Shown here piece by piece: positions 1 to 8,201 of a DNA stretch of 64,000 nucleotides (the stretch's first letter is position 1; the number at the start of each line of letters is the position of its first letter). The notes below the pieces were generated by a model. The model saw only the letters and a program-made list of their open reading frames with translations. It did not search any database and was not told the origin of the DNA. Origin of the DNA: Azoarcus sp. TTM-91 (GTDB lineage: Bacteria; Pseudomonadota; Gammaproteobacteria; Burkholderiales; Rhodocyclaceae); NCBI RefSeq assembly GCF_012911025.1, contig NZ_WUEI01000009.1, positions 1-64,000 of the forward strand. The letters are read 5' to 3'. The position numbers were made by a program, and so were the translations under genes.

Positions 1-18
1 CGCTTGTGCGCACCGGCC

Positions 19-744
19 TCATGCCGCCTCGCCGTGGGCCACGCCCAGGTAGGCGGCGCGCACCGCCGGGTCGGCACTGAGCGCGGCGGCGCTGCCGCTG
101 CCGACGATGCGGCCGCCTTCCAGCAAGTAGCCGCGGTCGCCTATCGCCAGGCTCTGGCGCGCGTTCTGCTCCACCAGCAGCACGCCGGTGCCGTCGTCGC
201 GGATGCGCGCCAGGGCCTGGAACAGCTCCTTGCACATCAGCGGCGACAGGCCCAGCGAGGGTTCGTCCAGCAGCAGGATGGCCGGGGCGGACATCAGCGC
301 CCGGCCCACCGCCACCATCTGCTGCTCGCCGCCGCTCATGGTGCGCACCGCCTGGTCCAGGCGTTCGCGCAGGCGGGGGAAGAGGTTCTGCACGCGCTCG
401 AAGTTGTCCGCCTCGGCGGCGCGGCCGCGGTGGGGGAAAGCGCCCAGCGCCAGGTTTTCCCGCACCGTCAGTTCGCCGAACACGCCGCGGCCCTCGGGCA
501 CCAGGGCGAGGCCGGCGCCGACGATGCGGTGCGCTGGCAGCCCGGCAAGTTCGGTGCCGGCGAGGCGGATGGAGGCGCCCGGTTCGCGCTTCACCATGCC
601 GCCCACCGCCTTCAGCAGCGAGGATTTGCCGGCGCCGTTGGCGCCCAGCATGACGACGATTTCGCCGCGCTCCACCGTCAGGGCGACGTCGTCCAGCGCC
701 AGGTGTTTGCCGTAGCGCACGGAAAGGCCGGCGATCTCAAGCAT
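19..744 (-). CDS. livF: Branched-chain amino acid-type ABC transporter ATP-binding protein LivF
   Basis: This 241-residue ATPase energises a LIV-type (HAAT family) importer at the inner face of the cytoplasmic membrane. Walker A reads GANGAGKSS near residues 33-41, the signature is MSGGEQQ near 138-144, and Walker B is ILLLDEPSLGLSP. Length and the short C-terminus match LivF rather than LivG. It is the last gene of the minus-strand operon livK-H-M-G-F, and its start overlaps the end of livG by 8 bp, which suggests translational coupling. The substrate cannot be read from the ATPase; amides, urea, aromatic acids or branched amino acids are all possible in this family. Confidence 0.93.
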   Translation of the reverse strand: MLEIAGLSVRYGKHLALDDVALTVERGEIVVMLGANGAGKSSLLKAVGGMVKREPGASIRLAGTELAGLPAHRIVGAGLALVPEGRGVFGELTVRENLALGAFPHRGRAAEADNFERVQNLFPRLRERLDQAVRTMSGGEQQMVAVGRALMSAPAILLLDEPSLGLSPLMCKELFQALARIRDDGTGVLLVEQNARQSLAIGDRGYLLEGGRIVGSGSAAALSADPAVRAAYLGVAHGEAA

Positions 745-1549
745 GCTGGCCTCCCGCGCCGAGATTCAGCTGGGTGGCGGCTTCGCCGGTGGGCAGACGG
801 GGCGGCGGCAGGTCGTCCGTCTCCACATCCTCGCCCAGGTAGGCGCGCACCACTTCCGGGTTGCGCAGCACCTCGGCGGTGGGGCCGTCGGCCAGCAGCA
901 CGCCGGCGTTCATCACCACGCAGCGGTTGCACAGGGCGTGCACCGCCTCCATCACGTGTTCCACCAGGATCATGGTCAGGCCCTCGTCGCGCAGGCTGCG
1001 GATCAGGGCGATGCCTTCGCGCAGCTCGGTGGGGTTGAGGCCGGCCAGCCATTCGTCCAGCAGCAGCAGGCGCGGCGACAGCGCCAGCGCGCGGGCCAGC
1101 TCCAGCCGCTTCTGGTCGATATAGGTCAGCTCGCCGGCCGGCAGTTCTTCGCGCCCGCCCAGGCCGACGCGGGCGAGCAGGGCGTGGATGCGCTCCCGCG
1201 CACCCGCGCCGAAGGCGCCGCCGGGGTGGAAGGCGAGGCCGGCGGCGACGTTGTCGGCGCAGCTCAGCGAGCCCAGCACCCGCACCAGCTGGAAGGTGCG
1301 GGCGACGCCGTGGCGCACGATGCGGTCCGGCCGCAGGCCGACCAGCTCGGCCTCGCCCAGGCGGATGCTGCCGCGGTCGGCGCGCAGCGCGCCGGAGATC
1401 AGGTTCATCGCGGTGGTCTTGCCGGAGCCGTTGGGGCCGACCAGGCCGATGACTTCGCCGGGCGCCACCTCGAAGCTCAGCTTGTCCACCGCCACCAGGC
1501 CGCCGAAGGCCTTGGTCAGGCCCGCCACTTTCAACAGGGGTGCGCTCAC
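737..1549 (-). CDS. livG: Branched-chain amino acid-type ABC transporter ATP-binding protein LivG
   Basis: This is the second ATPase of the importer, 270 residues from a GTG start. Walker A is GPNGSGKTT and Walker B is LLLLDEWLAGLNP. The segment between them is LivG-like (GVARTFQ, the Q-loop region). The usual LSGGQ signature is replaced by a degenerate stretch around ELTYIDQKRLELARAL, whereas LivG normally has a similar YGxQRRLEIARAL, so only the first half is unusual. The GTG overlaps the livM stop codon (GTGA), typical of coupled genes. A longer reading frame continues upstream but is antisense-like in composition, so I kept the overlap start. Confidence 0.92.
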   Translation of the reverse strand: MSAPLLKVAGLTKAFGGLVAVDKLSFEVAPGEVIGLVGPNGSGKTTAMNLISGALRADRGSIRLGEAELVGLRPDRIVRHGVARTFQLVRVLGSLSCADNVAAGLAFHPGGAFGAGARERIHALLARVGLGGREELPAGELTYIDQKRLELARALALSPRLLLLDEWLAGLNPTELREGIALIRSLRDEGLTMILVEHVMEAVHALCNRCVVMNAGVLLADGPTAEVLRNPEVVRAYLGEDVETDDLPPPRLPTGEAATQLNLGAGGQHA

Positions 1550-2520
1550 TTGCTGCCCTCCTTGCCGGCGCGGTGCCGGCGCCGCTGCAGCAGCCCGAAC
1601 AGGCCGTTGGGAATGAAATAGACGATGGCCATGAACACCAGCCCGAGCAGGATCATGAAGTGGTTGGGGAAGCTGCCGGACAGCAGTTCGAACAGGATGG
1701 CCACCGGCAGCACGCCCAGCAGCGGCCCGAACAGCCGGTTGGCGCCGCCCAGCAGGGCCATGATCAGCACCTGGAAGGAGATCACCGGGTTGAAGGCGAT
1801 GGCCGGGTCGATGTAGGTCCAGCGCGGCGCCATCACCGCCCCGGCGAGGCCGATGAAGCCGGCGCTGATGGCGAACAGCAGCAGCTTGGCGCGGGTGGTG
1901 TCTATGCCCACATGGCGCGCCACCACTTCGTCGTCGCCTATCACCTGCAGCGCCAGCCCCAGCCGCGAGCGGCGTATCGCCCAGCCGGTGGCCAGCACCC
2001 CCACCAGCAGCGCCAGCAACTGCCAGTAGATCTGCACCTGGGTGATGTCGACGAAGAGGTAGCGGCCCAGGGTGCGGGTCACGTTCACCTCGTACCAGTT
2101 CACCAGCTGGTGCACCAGCTCGGCGAGGCCGAAGGTGAAGATGACGAAATGCACGCCGGACAGCCGCAGCGTCGCCAGGCCGACGACCAGCGCCAGCACC
2201 ACGCTGATGCCCAGCGCCACCGCCAGCACCGCCGGCCACGGCAGCGTCTCGCCGACCACCGCGGCGGTGTAGGCGCCGATGCCGAAGAAGGCGACGGTGG
2301 CGAGCGACACATAGCGCGTCGGCCCGGAGAACAGCGCCCAGGCGGTGGCGAGCACGCCGTACTGCAGGATGTTGATGCCCACCGCGATCAGGTAGTCGTC
2401 CGCGCCCAGCCAGGGCAGCGCGGCGAGCAGGGCGAGCCCGGCCACCATCAGCGCCTGCAGCGCGAGCCGGCCGGCGCCGGCGGGGTTGCCGGCGGCGGCG
2501 GGGGAAGGCAATGCGTTCAT
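1546..2520 (-). CDS. livM: Branched-chain amino acid-type ABC transporter permease LivM
   Basis: This is an inner-membrane permease of 324 residues with about eight to ten hydrophobic segments. The LivM-type core ends in PVISFQVLIMALLGGANRL, close to the family's conserved S-x-x-x-L-x-M-x-x-x-GG motif. The ATG at 2520 lies 8 bp after the livH stop, which favours it over an upstream in-frame Met that would extend far into livH. It pairs with LivH to form the translocation pore and overlaps livG by 4 bp. Confidence 0.92.
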   Translation of the reverse strand: MNALPSPAAAGNPAGAGRLALQALMVAGLALLAALPWLGADDYLIAVGINILQYGVLATAWALFSGPTRYVSLATVAFFGIGAYTAAVVGETLPWPAVLAVALGISVVLALVVGLATLRLSGVHFVIFTFGLAELVHQLVNWYEVNVTRTLGRYLFVDITQVQIYWQLLALLVGVLATGWAIRRSRLGLALQVIGDDEVVARHVGIDTTRAKLLLFAISAGFIGLAGAVMAPRWTYIDPAIAFNPVISFQVLIMALLGGANRLFGPLLGVLPVAILFELLSGSFPNHFMILLGLVFMAIVYFIPNGLFGLLQRRRHRAGKEGSK

Positions 2521-2528
2521 GGTCGATC

Positions 2529-3404
2529 TCACCGTGCGACCCTCCCGAACAGGCCGGCCGGCCGCAGCAGCAGCACCAGCAGGAAGAGGGCGAAATTGAC
2601 CGCCAGCGTGAGGCCGGGGTCGACGAAGCGGGCGACCAGGGTTTCGGCGAAGCCCAGCATCAGCCCGGCCACCAGGCAGCCGAGCAGGTTGCCGACGCCG
2701 CCCATGATCACCACCACCAGCGCCTTCATCGCGAACACCACGCCCATGGTGGCGCTGAAGGGCAGGAACATGCTGAGCAGGGTGCCGCCGCCGGCCACCA
2801 GCGCGCCGCCGATGCCGAAGGCGATGGCCGACAGCCGCCACACGTCTATGCCCACCAGCGGGGCGAAGCGCGGCGCCACCGCCACCGCGCGCACCGCGGT
2901 GCCGAGGCGGCTGCGGGTGAGCAGCAGGTAGAGGCCGAGGCCGATGGCGGCGGCGAAGCCCAGCACCACCAGCCGGTTGGCGGCCACCTGGCTGCCGAGG
3001 ATGTCCACCGGTTGCGACAGGTAGGAGTAGCTGTAGTAGTTGCCGCCGAAGGCGAGCAGCAGCACGCCCTGCAGCAGGAAGAGCAGGCCGAAGGTGGCGA
3101 GGATGCTGTCCACCTCCAGCGCCGGGCCGGCGCCGCTGCGACGCACCAGCGGCATCATCAGCACGCGGTAGATGAGCCAGCTGGCGAGATAGCCCAGCGG
3201 CAGGCTGGCGAGCAGCACCGCCACCGGGTTCCAGTCCAGCCGGGTGACGGCGAACCAGGTGCCGAAGGCGGACATCACCAGCACTTCGCCGTAGGAGAGA
3301 TTCATGATGCGGGCGACGCCGTACTGCAGCGTCAGCCCCATCGCGATGAGGGCATACATGCCGCCGAGGGTGAAGCCGGCGAGCAGGACATCGACGATCA
3401 ACAT
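2529..3404 (-). CDS. livH: Branched-chain amino acid-type ABC transporter permease LivH
   Basis: This is an inner-membrane permease of 291 residues, the usual LivH length. It begins with the family pattern LLAGFTLGGMYALIAMGL and contains MNLSYGEVLVMSAF (usually N-x-x-x-G-x-x-x-M). The cytoplasmic EAA-like loop appears near AVAVAPRFAPLVGIDV, followed by the MKALVVVIMGGVGNLLG segment near the C-terminus. It sits 114 bp downstream of the binding-protein gene and 8 bp upstream of livM, so it should share their transcript. Confidence 0.93.
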   Translation of the reverse strand: MLIVDVLLAGFTLGGMYALIAMGLTLQYGVARIMNLSYGEVLVMSAFGTWFAVTRLDWNPVAVLLASLPLGYLASWLIYRVLMMPLVRRSGAGPALEVDSILATFGLLFLLQGVLLLAFGGNYYSYSYLSQPVDILGSQVAANRLVVLGFAAAIGLGLYLLLTRSRLGTAVRAVAVAPRFAPLVGIDVWRLSAIAFGIGGALVAGGGTLLSMFLPFSATMGVVFAMKALVVVIMGGVGNLLGCLVAGLMLGFAETLVARFVDPGLTLAVNFALFLLVLLLRPAGLFGRVAR

Positions 3405-3518
3405 GGCGGGGATTTCCGGATGCGGGGGGAGGTGGCGCGCGCGCCGGCCGCCGCGGGCGCGCGGCCCGCGGAGTGGTGCCCGGCCGCGCGCTGGGAGCTG
3501 CGCCGCCTCAGGTGAGGA

Positions 3519-4757
3519 TCAGGGCTTCCAGGCCGGCTTCGGGATCACCGCCGGACGGGCGCCGGCGCGATCGGTGGGGGCGATGCCGCGGAACTCGCCG
3601 TCCTGCCATTGCCCCACCCACCACAGCTTGGGCCACTGGCGGTCCACCAGCTTGACCTGGCCGAGGATGGTGTCGAAGGTGCCGCCGGCCAGCTCCTTGC
3701 TCACCGCCGCCCGGTCCACGCCCACCCGCTCTATGGCCTGCTGCAGCATCTGCAGGCTGACCCAGACGATGGGGCTGGCGAAGCGGTCCGGCTCCTGGCC
3801 GGTCACTTCCTTGTGGCGGCGGAAGTAGGCCTGCACCGCCGGGTCGTCGGCATCGATGCCGCCCAGGCTCATGACGCCATCCACGTTGGCGCCGAACTTG
3901 TTCTTGTACAGCGGGAACTGGGTGCCGACGCCGGTATAGAACACCTTGGGATTGAAGCCGATGACCTTGGCCTGGTCGGTGATGCCCAGCGTGTCCGGCG
4001 GGTAGGAGAAGGCGATGAACACGTCCGGCGCCAGCGCCTTGATCTCGTTCAGCATCGGCGACAGATCCTGGGTGCCGACCGGGTAGGTCTTGTCATACAC
4101 CAGCTCGAAACCGTGCTTGGCCACCACCTTGCGCGCGGCACCGCCCAGGTCCACGCCGAAGCCGTCGGCCACGCTCATCATCGCCACCTTGGTGCCGATC
4201 TTGCCCGCCTTGCGCTCCTGCTCCAGGTAGCTCACCAGCGCCTCGCCGTAGCCGTGGCCGGTGCCGAGGAAGAAGAAGGCGTTGGGCCAGCGCTTGACCA
4301 GGTCGGGCGCGCGGTCGGTGACCGCGGTGGCGGCCAGCAGCGGGTAGCCGTGCTTGTGGAAGGTGGGGCCGACGGCGAGGTTGGTGCCGGTGCCCCAGGG
4401 CGGGAGGATGAAATCCACCTTGTCCTGGGTGACCAGCCGCTCGATGGCGCGCACCGCCTCTTCCGAGCTGGAGCGGTCGTCGTACTCCACCACCTCCACC
4501 GGCACCCGCTTGCCGGATTTCAGCTGGATGCCGCCGGCGGCGTTGATCTCTTCCACCCACAGCTTGTAGTTGGGCAGCACGGTGGTGGCGACGCCGGGCG
4601 CGTTGGGGCCGGTCTTGGCCACCGCCCAGCCGATGCGGATCTTGTCCGGGCCGGCCTGGGCGGCGGCGGGGCCGGCGGCGAGCGTGGCGAAGGCCAGGCT
4701 GGCGGCGGAAGCGGTCAGCAGCGCGCTCCGCCGCAGAAAACTGCGTCGGGTGTTCAT
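3519..4757 (-). CDS. LIV-type ABC transporter periplasmic substrate-binding protein
   Basis: This is a 412-residue secreted receptor of the Peripla_BP_6 (LivK-like) family and probably the first gene of the importer operon. The N-terminus MNTRRSFLRRSALL is a twin-arginine signal (RRSFLRR), followed by a hydrophobic stretch and an AAAQA-type cleavage site near residue 37. The mature protein opens with KIRIGWAVAKTGPNAPGVA, the usual ligand-cleft strand. The start at 4757 is supported by an AAGGAG-like ribosome site about 7 bases upstream; in-frame codons further upstream lack one. Ligand specificity is not readable. The divergent AraC-type gene may control it. Confidence 0.9.
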   Translation of the reverse strand: MNTRRSFLRRSALLTASAASLAFATLAAGPAAAQAGPDKIRIGWAVAKTGPNAPGVATTVLPNYKLWVEEINAAGGIQLKSGKRVPVEVVEYDDRSSSEEAVRAIERLVTQDKVDFILPPWGTGTNLAVGPTFHKHGYPLLAATAVTDRAPDLVKRWPNAFFFLGTGHGYGEALVSYLEQERKAGKIGTKVAMMSVADGFGVDLGGAARKVVAKHGFELVYDKTYPVGTQDLSPMLNEIKALAPDVFIAFSYPPDTLGITDQAKVIGFNPKVFYTGVGTQFPLYKNKFGANVDGVMSLGGIDADDPAVQAYFRRHKEVTGQEPDRFASPIVWVSLQMLQQAIERVGVDRAAVSKELAGGTFDTILGQVKLVDRQWPKLWWVGQWQDGEFRGIAPTDRAGARPAVIPKPAWKP

Positions 4758-4972
4758 CGTTCGTCTCCTTCCTCTTTGTTCTGTCGGTCGCCGCGATGAG
4801 CGGAGCCTGGGAAGGAGCTTAGGCAGCGCCGCCGCCGCCGGCTTGCCCCACAGCGCAGCCGGCTTGCTCCAGCGCGCAGCGCTGCGGCGCACGATGCCCC
4901 GCGCCGGGCTTGTCTGCTATCGTGATACGAAAAACGCAATAAATTCAAAAGCTGCCGACGGAGGAGACAGAC
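4758..4972. promoter_or_regulatory. Divergent promoter region between the LIV importer and the AraC-type regulator
   Basis: These 215 bases separate two divergent genes, so the promoters and any operator for both must lie here. The stretch 4917-4950 is notably AT-richer than the surroundings. It contains TATCGTGATACGA, with a small inverted repeat TCGT-GAT-ACGA (4920-4930), a candidate regulator contact. I could not identify convincing -35/-10 pairs. Confidence 0.35.
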
Positions 4973-5968
4973 ATGGCCACGCTCGCGATCGCGTCCACCG
5001 ACCCGGTGCCCCGGGAGGAAAGGCTGGCCCTGTGGGGCGAGATGGTGTGGCAGCTGCTGGGCCGCCTGCGCTCCACCACCGAGGGTGACGAGAGCTTCCG
5101 CGGCCACCTGGAGTACGGCGACCTGGGCGATCTGCGCCTGTGCCGGCTGGCCGCCAGCCGCCACCGCGTCATGCGCACGCCCCAGCTCATCCGCCTGGAC
5201 GACCGCGGCTATTACAAGATGGTGATCCAGGTGCGCGGCAGCGCCACCTTCGAGCAGGACGGCCGCCGGGTGCAGCTCTCGCCCGGCGAGTGGAGCATCT
5301 ACGACACCATGCGCGCCTACTCGGTGAGCAACGACAAGGCGGTGGAGCAGGTGGTGCTGCTGTTGCCGCGGGAGTGCATCGCCACCGGCGAGTTCGACCC
5401 GGCGCCGCTGATGGTGCGGCGCTACTCGGCGACCCGCGGCGTCGGCCGCCTGGCCTGCCAGCTCATCGACGCCACCTTCCAGGAGTTGCCCAACTGCGGC
5501 GGCGACGGCGGCCGCGGGGTGGCGGATTCCATCGCCGCGCTGATGCGGCTGGCGCTGCTGGAGGGCAGCGGCCGCGCCGGCGACCTGGCGCTGGCCGAGG
5601 GCCTGCGCGACCGCATCAAGCGCCATGTGGCAGCCAATCTGCGCGATCCCGGCCTGTCGATAGAGCGCATCGCCACCGCCTGCGGCTGCAGCAAGCGCAG
5701 CGTGCACATGGTGTTCCGCGACGAGGGGATGACGATCAGCGACTACATCTGGCGCCAGCGCCTGGCGCGCTGCCGGGCGGACCTGGACAACCCGGCGCTG
5801 CGCGGCGAATCCATCACCGCCATCGCGCTGGCCTGGGGCTTCAACAGCCCGACCCACTTCAGCCGCGCCTTCCGCGAATGCTACGGCGTGCCGCCCAGCC
5901 ATTACCGGGACGCCGGGCTGGAAGGGGCGATGGAGGCCGGGGCGGCGGCGCAGCCCTATCGGCAATAG
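4973..5968 (+). CDS. AraC family transcriptional regulator (FeaR/AraC-binding-like)
   Basis: This 331-residue regulator has an N-terminal AraC-binding-like sensor part (residues about 1-190, including YYKMVIQVRGSATFEQDGR and a cupin-like LSPGEWSIYDT) and a C-terminal double helix-turn-helix. The first helix-turn-helix is SIERIATACGCSKRSVHMVF. The second is ITAIALAWGFNSPTHFSRAF, with the family signature ending CYGVPPSHYR. A GGAGGAGAC ribosome site precedes the ATG. It is divergent from the LIV-type importer and is inferred to regulate it in response to the imported compound. The architecture resembles FeaR and similar catabolic activators. Confidence 0.9.
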   Translation: MATLAIASTDPVPREERLALWGEMVWQLLGRLRSTTEGDESFRGHLEYGDLGDLRLCRLAASRHRVMRTPQLIRLDDRGYYKMVIQVRGSATFEQDGRRVQLSPGEWSIYDTMRAYSVSNDKAVEQVVLLLPRECIATGEFDPAPLMVRRYSATRGVGRLACQLIDATFQELPNCGGDGGRGVADSIAALMRLALLEGSGRAGDLALAEGLRDRIKRHVAANLRDPGLSIERIATACGCSKRSVHMVFRDEGMTISDYIWRQRLARCRADLDNPALRGESITAIALAWGFNSPTHFSRAFRECYGVPPSHYRDAGLEGAMEAGAAAQPYRQ

Positions 5969-6009
5969 GTCATCGGGGAGCGGGAAGGTGGCGCAGGCGG
6001 GCGTTTGGC

Positions 6010-6030
6010 GGAGCCGGCTTGGCCGGCTCC
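6010..6030. terminator. Hairpin between convergent genes
   Basis: A perfect 9-bp stem, GGAGCCGGC / GCCGGCTCC with a 3-base loop, lies between the ends of the AraC-type gene and ndh. There is no T-run on either strand, so it may be a weak bidirectional or Rho-assisted terminator. Confidence 0.4.
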
Positions 6031-6069
6031 GTGTTGCCTCAGCGGCGGGGTGGCGCGCTCAGGGCAAAC

Positions 6070-7350
6070 TCAGTGCAGTTTGAGCCGGCCGGAAACGCGC
6101 TGCTGCAGCAGCCGCGCCAGCGCCAGCACCGCCGTCTTGCCGGTGCCGAGGATGGCGCGGTGGTGGTTCAGGTGCAGCGACATGTACATCCACTTGGCGA
6201 TCAGGCCTTCGACGAAGAAGTTGCGCCCGGCCAGGCCGCCCATCAGGTTGCCGATGCCCTTGTTCTCGCCCAGCGACACCAGCGAGCCGAAGTCGCGATA
6301 GACGAAGGGCGCGTCGTACACCTTCTCCCGCAGCGCGGCCAGCAGCACCTTGCCCAGGTAGTCGGCCTGCTGGTGGGCCGCCTGGGCGCGCGCGGGCACG
6401 AACTGGTCGCCGTGCCAACGACAGGCGGCGCAGTCGCCCAGCGCATAGACGCCGCTGGCGGAAGTCTCCAGCTTGTCATTCACCACGAACTGGTTGATGC
6501 GGTTGGTTTCGAGGCCGAAGTTGCGGTTGTTGTCCGCGGCCTTGATGCCGGCGGCCCAGACGATCATGTCGGCCTGGATCTCGCCGCTGTTGATCACCAG
6601 CGCATCCGGCCGCACCTCGGTGACCTTGGTATTCGTGAGCACCCGCACATTCTTGCGCTCCAGGGCGACGCGCGCCTGGGCGGAGATCTTTTCCGGCAGG
6701 CCGCCGAGGATGCGCGGGCCGGCTTCGACCAGGGTGATGTCGAGGCGGAAGCGCTGCTCGTTGCCCAGGCTTTCCAGCAGTTCGCTGTGAGCCTCGATCA
6801 GCTCGGCGGACAGCTCCACGCCGGTGGCGCCGCCGCCGACGATGGCGATGCCCAGCGCCTTGGTGGCAGAGAAGGAGGCGCGGGCGAAGGCGCTCAGCAG
6901 GCTGTTGTGGAAGCGCTGGGCGTCGCTCGCCTGCTCCAGCACGTAGGCATTGTCGGCGCCGGGCGTGCCGAAGGAGTTGGAGCCGCTGCCCAGCGCCAGC
7001 ACAGCGCGGGTGAAGCTCACCGTGCGCTCGGGCACCAGCGTCTTGCCGTGGTCGTCGCGGATCTCCGCCAGGGTGACGAGGCGGCGGGTGGTGTCCAGCG
7101 AGGTGACATCGCCGAGGGCGAAGCTGAAGTGGTTGCGCCGCGCCAGCACGGTGTAGGAGAGCCCTTCCTGGTGGGCGTCCAGCGTGCCGGCAGCCACCTC
7201 GTGCAACGTCGGCTTCCAGATGTGGAATACCGAGCGATCCACCAGCAGGATGCGCTCGCGCCCCTGTCGGGCGCCCAGCTTGCGCCCCAGCTGGGCCGCA
7301 AGTTCCAGTCCGCCGGCACCGCCGCCGACGATCACGATGTCGAAATGCAT
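6070..7350 (-). CDS. ndh: Type II NADH dehydrogenase / NAD(P)/FAD-dependent oxidoreductase
   Basis: This 426-residue flavoprotein is expected to oxidise NADH and reduce quinone at the cytoplasmic membrane without pumping protons. The FAD dinucleotide fold is VIVGGGAGGLELAAQL at residues 5-20, and the NAD fold is AIVGGGATGVELSAEL near 170. The FAD-binding motif GVYALGDCAA lies near 300. The C-terminal part GLIAKWMYMSLHLNHH matches the membrane-associating end of bacterial NDH-2. It lies 49 bp downstream of the TetR gene on the same strand, so it may be read through from that gene. Confidence 0.9.
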   Translation of the reverse strand: MHFDIVIVGGGAGGLELAAQLGRKLGARQGRERILLVDRSVFHIWKPTLHEVAAGTLDAHQEGLSYTVLARRNHFSFALGDVTSLDTTRRLVTLAEIRDDHGKTLVPERTVSFTRAVLALGSGSNSFGTPGADNAYVLEQASDAQRFHNSLLSAFARASFSATKALGIAIVGGGATGVELSAELIEAHSELLESLGNEQRFRLDITLVEAGPRILGGLPEKISAQARVALERKNVRVLTNTKVTEVRPDALVINSGEIQADMIVWAAGIKAADNNRNFGLETNRINQFVVNDKLETSASGVYALGDCAACRWHGDQFVPARAQAAHQQADYLGKVLLAALREKVYDAPFVYRDFGSLVSLGENKGIGNLMGGLAGRNFFVEGLIAKWMYMSLHLNHHRAILGTGKTAVLALARLLQQRVSGRLKLH

Positions 7351-7399
7351 GATTGGTCTAGTTTTCCGCGAAGGGGGACGGCGTCCCCGGCTGCCCGCA

Positions 7400-8011
7400 T
7401 TATCGCTGCAAGAGGTCGCGGACGATCTGCCGGAAAATGCGCAGTGTGGTTTCTTTATCGATAGCCGGATTGCGGATGCTGCGGGCGATGAGGCCCTCGA
7501 ACAGGGCGGAGATGATCTCGGTGCGGCCGCGGATCTCGCGGCTGTCGTCCTGGTGGCCGCCGGCCCGGCGGATCAGGCCTATGGTTTCCTCGAAGGCGCC
7601 CATGATCTTGGCGTCGGCGGCGTGCACCGCGGCGGCGATGTGGGGGTTGCGGCCGGCTTCGGCGACGATTTCCAGCTTGAGCGGCGCATGGTCCGGCTGC
7701 ATGTGCTCGGCCACCGCGGCGTCTATGCTCTCCATCATTGCTTCGAGTGGATTCTCGGCGGCGCGCATGTCGTCGGTCATCTCCTGCAGGCGCTCGATGT
7801 CCTGCTCGACGATGGCGGCGATGATCGCTTCCTTGTTCTCGAAGTAGTGGTAGATATGGCCGGCGCTCATGCCCGCGGCTTTCGAGATCTGCGAAATGCT
7901 GGAGCCGTGGAATCCGTGGGCGTGGAAACAGTCCGAGGCTGCGGCGAGTATCTGCGCTCGGCGCGCTTCGGCCCGTGGCTGGTCTGCGGGTGTAGCGGAA
8001 TCCGCTGACAT
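7400..8011 (-). CDS. TetR family repressor of the adjacent RND efflux operon
   Basis: This is a 203-residue regulator. The N-terminal TetR helix-turn-helix covers about residues 18-64 (RRAQILAAASDCFHAHGFHG then ISQISKAAGMSAGHIYHYF). The variable C-terminal domain would bind the inducer. It is divergent from a complete RND efflux operon, and a nested palindrome overlaps the efflux -10 element. By analogy with AcrR, NalC and similar proteins, I infer that it represses the pump until a ligand releases it. It could also autoregulate, since the same palindromes lie upstream of its own start. Confidence 0.9.
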   Translation of the reverse strand: MSADSATPADQPRAEARRAQILAAASDCFHAHGFHGSSISQISKAAGMSAGHIYHYFENKEAIIAAIVEQDIERLQEMTDDMRAAENPLEAMMESIDAAVAEHMQPDHAPLKLEIVAEAGRNPHIAAAVHAADAKIMGAFEETIGLIRRAGGHQDDSREIRGRTEIISALFEGLIARSIRNPAIDKETTLRIFRQIVRDLLQR

Positions 8012-8070
8012 GGGAATCTCCTGGCCGCAGCCGTGCTGCGTTAAATCGGGTAAGGGCGGGCGTATGCTTC

Positions 8071-8099
8071 TTGCGATGCAACAAACCTTAACATAGAAT
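8071..8099 (+). promoter_or_regulatory. Sigma-70-type promoter of the RND efflux operon
   Basis: The sequence shows TTGCGA (8071-8076), a 17-base spacer, then TAGAAT (8094-8099), about 100 bases upstream of the adaptor-protein ATG. The -10 is embedded in the palindromic operator described next. Confidence 0.65.
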
Positions 8100-8128
8100 G
8101 AGCGTTCAATCTAGAACAGTCATTCTAT
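8093..8128. promoter_or_regulatory. Predicted TetR operator with nested palindromes
   Basis: A perfect outer inverted repeat, ATAGAATGA (8093-8101) and TCATTCTAT (8120-8128), encloses further symmetry. TAGAATGAGCGTTCAATCTA (8094-8113) matches its own reverse complement at 16 of 20 positions. GTTC (8104-8107) and GAAC (8114-8117) form another small repeat. The layout suggests two adjacent repressor dimer sites covering the efflux -10. Size and position fit TetR-family operators; the assignment to the neighbouring TetR is inference. Confidence 0.7.
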
Positions 8129-8201
8129 TTCCCCGTCGCGAGTATGGCCGAAGTGGTGGTGCGACCCATGGCTGACCCGACCCCAACCGAAGAGGTTTTC
8201 G

